Source: Acidobacteriota bacterium | GTDB lineage: Bacteria > Acidobacteriota > Terriglobia > Acidiferrales > UBA7541 | Assembly: GCA_021818865.1 (NCBI GenBank) | Contig: JAKASX010000012.1 | Location: 1-57,171, forward strand | Direction of reading: 5' to 3' | DNA: 57,171 nucleotides | In this document: positions 52,601 through 57,171 of the stretch, piece by piece | How positions within the stretch are numbered: position 1 is the stretch's first letter | How the letters are laid out: every line of letters starts with the position of its first letter | Notes under the pieces: model-generated | What the model was told of the DNA's origin: nothing | Databases searched by the model: none | What the model saw: the letters and a program-made list of their open reading frames with translations, nothing else | Program-made: the position numbers and the translations under genes

Positions 52601-52959
52601 GGGAGCTGGTGGCTGGCGCTCGCGATCGCCGCCTGCACGTCCTGCGCCGCTGCGTCTATGTTCCGGCTCAGCTTGAATTGCAGCGTGATCGACGTCGAGC
52701 CCAGCGAACTCTGCGAGTTCATCGAATCCAGGCCCTGAATCGTCGAAAACTGTTTCTCCAGCGGCAGCGCCACCGAAGACGCCATCGTCTCCGGGCTCGC
52801 TCCCGGCAAACTCGCGTTCACATTGATCGTGGGAAAATCGACGTTCGGCAGGTCGCTCACCGGCAGCGACAGGTAGCCCAGAATGCCGAAGAGCAGGATG
52901 GCAAACATAGCCAGCGTCGTCATCACCGGCCGGCGAATGAAAAGTTCGGCGATGCTCAT
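49657..52959 (-). CDS. RND efflux pump, inner-membrane permease (AcrB/MdtB-like)
   Basis: 1100 aa, typical RND length. A proton-driven pump that expels drugs or other amphiphiles through a periplasmic adaptor and an outer-membrane channel. Visible features: N-terminal SIAELFIRRPVMTTLAMFAI helix; the PN1 start LPNVDFPTINVNASLPGASP and ASSVALPLEKQFSTIQGLDS; the proton-relay helix TLSVGFVVDDAIVMLENIVR with two adjacent Asp; and the C-terminal helices ending PLGLVVVGGLILAQIVTLYL. The sequence is closer to the MdtB/MuxB type than to AcrB in its N-terminal motifs. It lies 21 bp after the adaptor gene; no TolC-type gene is present. The long plus-strand frames over this gene are shadows. Confidence 0.95.
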   Translation of the reverse strand: MSIAELFIRRPVMTTLAMFAILLFGILGYLSLPVSDLPNVDFPTINVNASLPGASPETMASSVALPLEKQFSTIQGLDSMNSQSSLGSTSITLQFKLSRNIDAAAQDVQAAIASASHQLPPNMPSPPTYSKQNPADQPILYLAVSSGTLPIYQVDQYAETLLGQHISMVSGVAEVNVYGSAQYAVRIQLNPLKLAARQIGLNEVITAVQNANANLPTGTLWGPDTAYTVQATGQLNTAAAYRPIIVAYRNGSPVRLEDLGQVLNSIQNDKAISWFNTQRYDNQRAVILAIQRQPGTNTVDVVDGIKKILPQLISQIPPSVHVDTLYDRSQDIRSSVSDVKFTLWLAVCLVVLVIFLFLRNFSATIIPSLALPMSIVGTFAVMYELGYTLDNLSLLALTLSVGFVVDDAIVMLENIVRHMEMGERPMEAALRGSREIGFTIVSMTLSLAAVFLPVLFMGGILGRLLHEFSVVIMMAVVVSGFVSLTLTPMLCSRFLRQQKETARHGRMYRGTQRGFDAMLGGYERTLRWALDHRLLTISLAGVMVAVTAWQFVKIPKGFIPSGDSGEILVYDEAVQGVSFNMLKKYQMALNKIVIADPNVDQFFSTAGGGFMGANNTGHLFAHLKPLNERQWAPSPTYNWLKAKAAGHPTLERWVSDLRPWIAHHLSTDEVMAEMRPKVNSVPGIRVFLQNPPPINIGGHMTKSQYQYALSSPDTEELYHYAPILEDKMRQLPGLVDVASDLQMKNPQVNVVIDRNKASALGLSAEQIEDSLFTAYGSRQISTIYAPNDEYWVETELEPKFQNDPQTLSLLYVSSSGGQLVPLDTVAHITRSYGPLTVNHIGQSPAVTLSFNLAPGFSLGTAVNEVQRLAREVLPATITGSFQGTAQAFQGSLQTLGILLIVTVLVIYIILGILYESFIHPLTILSGLPAAAFGGLLTLMVFGKELDLYGFVGLIMLIGIVKKNAIMMIDFALEAQRSENKLPREAIYQGAVIRFRPIMMTTMAAIMGTLPIALGWGSGAESRRPLGLVVVGGLILAQIVTLYLTPVFYLYMESLVGLVRRLRRKPAPELVPIAIGAEGNGNGHGGDAVMVTGGEEEGGRL

Positions 52960-52980
52960 CTCTCTGGTCCCTCGCGCCGC

Positions 52981-54099
52981 CTACAGGCTGGTGCGAATCT
53001 CCACTTTCGAGCCCGGCACCAGCCGCAACTGCCCTTCCGTCACGACCGTCTCACCCGGCTGCAAACCGCTGGCGATCACCGCCTGGCCCTGTTCCTGCCG
53101 CTGCACCGTCACCGTCCGCATCTGCACGGTGTTGTCCTTGTCCACCACCCAAACGTATTTGCTGTCCTGGCTGTTCTGGAGCGCGATCGACGGCACCACG
53201 GTTACGCCCGATTCCTCGCCCAGCTGCAAATTCACCGAAACGAATTCCCCCGGCCACAGCCGCCGGTCCGTGTTCGCAAACGTTCCCTTCAGTTTGATCG
53301 TTCCCGTCGTCGCGTCCACGCTGTTGTCGATGAAGGTCAGCCGCCCGATTTCGGGATGCTCGGTGTCGCTCTGCGTGTAGACTTTGACCGGAGCTCGCGC
53401 CGCGAGCGCCAGCCGCACTTTCCCCAGCAGATTCTCCGGCACGGAAAAATCCACGTAGATCGGATTGATCTGGTTGATCGTCACCAGCGCCGGCGTGCTG
53501 TTCGCCTTCACCACGTTCCCCGGGAAAACACCCAGCGATCCCGTCTTGCCGTCCATCGGCGAATAGATTTTGCAGTAGGAAAGCTGCAGCCGCGCCGCTT
53601 CCACCGCCGCCTTGTCCGCCACCACCGTCGCGTTGGCGGAATCCGCCTGCGACTGATACTGGTCGTACTGTTGCCGCGAAACCACCCCTTGCTCGAAAAG
53701 CTGTTTGTACCGCGCCGCCGTCACCACTGCGATTTGGGCCTGCGCGGTGTCCCGTTCCATGTCCCCGGTCGCCTGGTCCAGCACCGCCTGAAACGGCCCC
53801 GGATCCAGAGTGAACATCAGTTGCCCCTTCCGAACGAAATCCCCTTGCTGGAAAAACACCTTTTCCAGTTGGCCGGTGACCAGCGTCTCCACCTGCACGT
53901 TCGAATACGCTTCTCCGGTCCCGATTGCTTCCACCGTGATCGGCAGGTTCTCCTTCACCGATTGCGCCACGCGCACCGGCACCGCCGCCGGCGTTTGCGC
54001 CGCCACGGGCGCCACCTTTCCGCTCGTACACCCCGCCAGCCCGGCCAGCGCCGCGAGCGCGGCGGCGATAAGCAGTCTTCTCCCCGTCTCTCGTTTCAT
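52981..54099 (-). CDS. RND efflux periplasmic adaptor (membrane fusion lipoprotein)
   Basis: 372 aa from the ATG at 54099 (MKRETGRRLLIAAALAALAG). The lipobox LAGC at ~22-25 marks a lipoprotein anchored to the inner membrane. Adaptor order: first barrel-sandwich strand (VEAIGTGEAYSNVQVETLVT), lipoyl half (GQLEKVFFQQGDFVRKGQLM), helical hairpin (~100-170; QATGDMERDTAQAQIAVVTA), second lipoyl half (LSYCKIYSPMDGKTGSLGVF), beta-barrel (LAARAPVKVYTQSDTEHPEI), and membrane-proximal domain at the end (LQPGETVVTEGQLRLVPGSK). It links the downstream pump to an outer-membrane channel. First gene of a two-gene operon; an intrinsic-terminator-like hairpin lies 170 bp upstream. Confidence 0.94.
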   Translation of the reverse strand: MKRETGRRLLIAAALAALAGLAGCTSGKVAPVAAQTPAAVPVRVAQSVKENLPITVEAIGTGEAYSNVQVETLVTGQLEKVFFQQGDFVRKGQLMFTLDPGPFQAVLDQATGDMERDTAQAQIAVVTAARYKQLFEQGVVSRQQYDQYQSQADSANATVVADKAAVEAARLQLSYCKIYSPMDGKTGSLGVFPGNVVKANSTPALVTINQINPIYVDFSVPENLLGKVRLALAARAPVKVYTQSDTEHPEIGRLTFIDNSVDATTGTIKLKGTFANTDRRLWPGEFVSVNLQLGEESGVTVVPSIALQNSQDSKYVWVVDKDNTVQMRTVTVQRQEQGQAVIASGLQPGETVVTEGQLRLVPGSKVEIRTSL

Positions 54100-54269
54100 C
54101 TCAGAACTGGGTAAACACTTTCTTGGACGGTTCCCAGGCCGCGCAAGTTTCGTCCTTTCCGCGCGCCCTGGCGCCGGCAATTTCGCCTGCCGGTCTCGCG
54201 TTCAAACGTTTTGGCCCGCAACGGTTCTTTCCGGCGGGAAACACTCTGCAGATCATGCCCAGGCAAGGG

Positions 54270-54295
54270 AAAAACGCCGCCTCCGAGGGGCGGCG
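54270..54295 (-). terminator. Intrinsic-terminator-like hairpin upstream of the efflux operon
   Basis: On the minus strand CGCCGCC-N7-GGCGGCG is followed directly by a run of five T. It points towards the adaptor gene and lies ~170 bp before its start, so it could end an upstream minus-strand transcript or attenuate the efflux transcript. 54100-54371 contains no gene. Confidence 0.55.
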
Positions 54296-54371
54296 GTTTC
54301 GGTTCTCCTCTTATTAAAGTTATCGCTTGGCGAGCCAAACGGTCAACTCGGGCCTTCCCTGTGCTAACATC

Positions 54372-55748
54372 ATGGGCTTGTTCGTGCAGTCCAATCTCAA
54401 TCTGGAGACTCCCTTGGCCGCGCCGAAAGGATTTTTGCTTGCTCCGAAACCGCTCGCTTCGCTCGACGACTACATCGCCATCGGCGGCGGCCAGGGGCTC
54501 AAGCGGGCGCTCACGATGACCTCCGCCGATATCATCGCCGAGGTCAAAAAGGCCGGCCTGCGCGGCCGCGGCGGCGCCGGTTTCCCCACCGCGATCAAGT
54601 GGACCACGATCTCCCAAAGCCCCTGCCCCACCCGCTACCTGGTCTGCAACGCCGCCGAAGGCGAACCCGGCACCTTCAAGGACCGGACCATGATTCGCCG
54701 CAATCCCTATCAGCTCGTCGAAGGGATTCAGGTGGCCGCTCTCGCGATCCACGCTAAGAAGTGCTTCATCGGCATGAAAACCAGTTTCGAGCGCGAATAC
54801 CTGCGCCTTTCCGCCGCCATCGACGAAATGGCCGCTCATGGGCTCATTCACACTCCCGTGCAGATCGTTCGCGGCCCCGAGGATTACCTGCTCGGCGAGG
54901 AGCGCGCGCTGCTGGAAGTCATCGAAGGCAAGGAAGCGATGCCTCGCGAGGCCGATAACCCTCCCTATCAGATCGGCCTGTTCACCCGCACCATGTTCGA
55001 CGTTTACGAACCCAATCCCACCGACGTCAACAACGCCGAAACCCTTTCCAACGTCGGCCACATCCTCCGCGAAGGAGCCGACTGGTTCCATTCCATGGGC
55101 TCGGCCGATACGCCCGGCACCATGGTCTTCACCATCTGCGGCGACGTCCAGACTCCCGGCGTCTACGAATTGCCCATGGGCACCCCGCTCCGCGAACTCG
55201 TCGAAGTCCACGGCGGCGGCACGCGCCCCGGCCGCAAGGTCAAAGCCATCTATTCCGGCGTCACCAATCCCGTCATCACCGCAGACCATCTCGATACCCC
55301 GCTCGATTTCGGCTCGATGCGCAAAATCGGCGCCGGCCTCGGCTCGGGCGGCTACATCGTCTACGACGATTCCACCTGCATGGTCCGCGTCGCCCATCGC
55401 TACGCAGAATTCCTCTGGCTCGAATCCTGCGGCCAGTGCAGTTCCTGCAAGGACGGCGGCCACACCGCAACCATCCACCTGCGCAAATTGGTGGAAGGCA
55501 CCGGTAACTCCGTCGATCTCGCCGCCGCCATTCAGGCTGCCGTCAAGGCGCCCAGCGGCACCCGCTGCTTCCTCCCGAGCGAACTCGCCAACATCGTTCC
55601 CAGCACCGCCGACGCCTACCACGACGAATTCGTCTCCCATTTCTATCGCGGCTGCCAGGGCCACGCCGATATCACGGTCCCCAAAATTGCCGATTTCGAC
55701 GAATCCGCCCGCAACTTCATCTACACCCACGGCCGCACCACCCCCTGA
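54372..55748 (+). CDS. nuoF: NADH-quinone oxidoreductase subunit F (51-kDa flavoprotein), stand-alone
   Basis: 458 aa from the ATG at 54372. Complex-I NADH-oxidising subunit type: FMN loop GLRGRGGAGFPTAIKW, NADH and FMN site YLVCNAAEGEPGTFKDR, GEERALLEVIEG, glycine-rich GAGLGSGGYIVYDDSTCMV, and the 4Fe-4S ligands ESCGQCSSCKDG plus a later Cys in GTRCFLPSELA. Passes electrons from NADH via FMN to the cluster. The usual partners nuoE and nuoG are not adjacent, so it may be a second or rearranged copy, or serve a different NADH-dependent complex such as a formate dehydrogenase or hydrogenase diaphorase. Upstream in-frame codons are less plausible starts. Confidence 0.88.
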   Translation: MGLFVQSNLNLETPLAAPKGFLLAPKPLASLDDYIAIGGGQGLKRALTMTSADIIAEVKKAGLRGRGGAGFPTAIKWTTISQSPCPTRYLVCNAAEGEPGTFKDRTMIRRNPYQLVEGIQVAALAIHAKKCFIGMKTSFEREYLRLSAAIDEMAAHGLIHTPVQIVRGPEDYLLGEERALLEVIEGKEAMPREADNPPYQIGLFTRTMFDVYEPNPTDVNNAETLSNVGHILREGADWFHSMGSADTPGTMVFTICGDVQTPGVYELPMGTPLRELVEVHGGGTRPGRKVKAIYSGVTNPVITADHLDTPLDFGSMRKIGAGLGSGGYIVYDDSTCMVRVAHRYAEFLWLESCGQCSSCKDGGHTATIHLRKLVEGTGNSVDLAAAIQAAVKAPSGTRCFLPSELANIVPSTADAYHDEFVSHFYRGCQGHADITVPKIADFDESARNFIYTHGRTTP

Positions 55749-55989
55749 GCTTTCGCCGAACGCTGTGTTTGGCCCCGACCGAGTTTGAGCCATCGGAGCA
55801 AAGCCCCGCTGTCCAGCACGCTTGCCGCACCGCCCAACCTGCGAGCCTGCACGCATGGTTTCTCCGGAAGGCCTTTCCTCATTGCCGGCGATTCGTGAAA
55901 GAGTTCTTTTCCCCGACGAATGAGCGAGAACTACGGCCATCAGCGGATTCGGAATTTGAGCCCAAACCGGAAATGTGACAGTATACGTT

Positions 55990-56005
55990 CCCCGCTCGCG
56001 CGGGG
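55990..56005 (+). other. Short hairpin in the leader of the sortilin-like gene
   Basis: CCCCGC-TCGC-GCGGGG, a perfect 6-bp stem, ten bases before the AAGGGA ribosome site of the next gene. Could affect translation. The surrounding 55749-56030 contains no supported gene. Confidence 0.35.
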
Positions 56006-56030
56006 ATTCTTGTGAAGGGATACAGATATC

Positions 56031-57171
56031 ATGACGCGAATTTCGCGGGTTGTGTATTGGGGGCTGGCTCTCGCCAGCATGTTCGCATTCAGCTTGTGCG
56101 CCGCGGCGCAGCAGGTCAATCCCGACCTCTACGCCGGCCTCAAGTGGCGTAACGTCGGACCGTTCCACGGCGGCCGCATCTCCGCCGTCACCGGTGTCAT
56201 CGGCCAACCCGGTGTTTTCTACGTCGGCACGCCACTGGGAGGCGTTTGGAAAACCACCAGCGCCGGCGTCACGTGGTTCCCCATCTTCGACCAGGTGAAG
56301 AGCGTCGATAGCATCGGCGCCATCCAGGTGGCTCCTTCCGACCCCAACATCATTTACGTCGGCGCCGGCGATCCCATCCTCGGCAGCCTCGGCAACGGCA
56401 TGTGGAAGTCCACCGATGCCGGCAAGACCTGGCGCCACATCGGCCTGGAAGACACGGTGAAGATTGATAGCATCCTGGTCGATCCCACCAACCCCAATCT
56501 GGTGATCGTCTCCGCCCTCGGCGATGCCACCCACCACGGCGGCGGCGTCTACCGCTCCACCGATGGCGGCCAGACGTGGACCAACGTCCTCAAGCCCGCC
56601 GGCTATGACGGCACCCGCCAAGTGGCCTACGACTTCGACGATCCCAGCATCATGCTGGCCGACACGCAGGGCACGGGCGGCTTTCACTTCGGTCCGCCCT
56701 CGAAGAAAAAGCCCAAGCCGCCGCTGGTCTTCAAATCCACTGACGAAGGACTGACCTGGCATCAGATGAAGATTCCGCCCTTCCCGGGCCGCGTCGCTGT
56801 CGCGATCGCCATGCACACGCATGGCCAGCGTATTTACATCGTCGGCAACAACATCGAAAAAGGCTCGGGGTTGTTCCGCTCCGACGACGGCGGCGCCACC
56901 TGGCAGCACATGGCGGGCAAGGACACCCGCATCAGCAACGGCCAGGGCGCCTATAGCTGCGGCGTCTTCGTGGACTCGCAAAACCCTGACGTCCTCTACA
57001 CCTTCAGCACCGCGATGTACCGCTCCACCGACGGCGGCGTCACGTTCCACGCCTTCAAGGGCGCGCCCGGCGGCGAGGATTACCACAATCTCTGGATCGA
57101 TCCCACGAACGGCAAGCGCATGGTGGTCGGCGCCGATCAGGGCGCCAGCGTCACCCTCGATGGCGGCCGCA
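56031..57171 (+). CDS. Secreted sortilin/VPS10-like BNR propeller protein, truncated by the window
   Basis: Starts at the ATG at 56031 (GAAGGGA ten bases upstream) and runs off the end; 380 codons are visible. Signal peptide: VVYWGLALASMFAFSLCAAA. The mature part opens LKWRNVGPFHGGRISAVTGV, the standard beginning of large secreted glycosyl-hydrolase-like BNR proteins. Asp-box repeats follow: TTSAGVTWFPIFDQ, STDAGKTWRHIG, STDGGQTWTNVLKP, STDEGLTWHQMKIP, SDDGGATWQHMAGK and STDGGVTFHAFKG. These build a sortilin-type ten-blade propeller. Full family members are ~900-1100 aa, so most is missing here. Activity is unproven; many are annotated as hydrolases without evidence. Confidence 0.86.
   Translation, partial: MTRISRVVYWGLALASMFAFSLCAAAQQVNPDLYAGLKWRNVGPFHGGRISAVTGVIGQPGVFYVGTPLGGVWKTTSAGVTWFPIFDQVKSVDSIGAIQVAPSDPNIIYVGAGDPILGSLGNGMWKSTDAGKTWRHIGLEDTVKIDSILVDPTNPNLVIVSALGDATHHGGGVYRSTDGGQTWTNVLKPAGYDGTRQVAYDFDDPSIMLADTQGTGGFHFGPPSKKKPKPPLVFKSTDEGLTWHQMKIPPFPGRVAVAIAMHTHGQRIYIVGNNIEKGSGLFRSDDGGATWQHMAGKDTRISNGQGAYSCGVFVDSQNPDVLYTFSTAMYRSTDGGVTFHAFKGAPGGEDYHNLWIDPTNGKRMVVGADQGASVTLDGGR

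Noticed and set aside
49495-54114. Two plus-strand frames of ~700 codons opposite the RND genes
   Set aside because: Products are His/Arg/Gln-rich with no family features; the minus-strand pump and adaptor are certain.
55769-55978. A 69-residue frame between nuoF and the sortilin-like gene
   Set aside because: Composition is random, with no ribosome site; it lies in a probable promoter region.
54096-57086. A 996-codon minus-strand frame across nuoF and the sortilin-like gene, and similar long opposite frames at 2503-3987, 15928-17274, 33156-35417, 36665-38227 and 45146-47137
   Set aside because: High-GC codon bias leaves the opposite strand open. The products are Gly/Ala/Arg/Val-rich with no domains, while the plus-strand genes have clear motifs.

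Overview
The window reads as a chromosomal piece of a high-GC Acidobacteriota (Acidobacteria). The reasons are family-level: three tandem 'acidobacterial duplicated orphan permease' (ADOP) genes behind a PadR regulator, two giant Oar-like TonB-dependent receptors with an N-terminal carboxypeptidase-regulatory-like domain, a Ser/Thr kinase with a C-terminal TPR half, an S55-type secreted protein, and REP-like GGCTTCAGCC palindromes with a RAYT transposase relic. No rRNA, tRNA, CRISPR array, prophage or plasmid function was seen. The assignment is inference from gene content.

Layout. 410-4071 (+): ECF sigma factor, zinc anti-sigma factor, B-box/TM2-like membrane protein, small LiaF-like membrane protein and a DUF4097 protein; the first four genes abut or overlap, an envelope-stress-type operon. 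4135-12570 (-): PadR repressor followed by three ADOP permeases, joined by ATGA overlaps, driven by a strong TTGACA-N17-TATGTT promoter with a palindromic operator. 12896-15658 (-): acyl-CoA synthetase/GNAT protein acyltransferase. 15997-18714 (+): secreted GH3-PA14 glycosidase. 18861-20891 (-): HxlR regulator, BNR beta-propeller protein and a MoaD-like ubiquitin-fold protein. 21599-23504 (-): zinc-ribbon protein and aroA. 23867-26706 (+): TonB-family protein and a secreted beta-helix protein. 26870-29896 (-): Ser/Thr kinase-TPR. 30337-37882 (+): Hsp20, a small basic ORF, S55-type protein, beta-propeller protein, PLP dehydratase and a TlpA/DipZ-like thioredoxin-fold protein. 38329-46828 (+): tandem TonB-dependent receptors, the first carrying an in-frame amber codon, each with a similar ~340-nt leader and a similar terminator. 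46948-47790: REP repeats around a degenerate RAYT. 47814-49315 (-): TPR protein and a small PilZ-like protein. 49657-54099 (-): RND efflux adaptor and pump. 54372-55748 (+): NuoF-like protein. 56031 to the end (+): secreted sortilin/VPS10-like BNR protein, cut by the window edge.

How it fits together: most genes point to envelope work, namely TonB energisation, outer-membrane uptake of large substrates, secreted carbohydrate-active and propeller proteins, efflux, and stress sensing. The most interesting observations are the paired structured leaders upstream of the two receptors, the lone amber codon in the first receptor, REP palindromes that have become coding sequence (kinase linker, ADOP junctions), and a probable ATG-to-ACG start loss in the middle ADOP gene.
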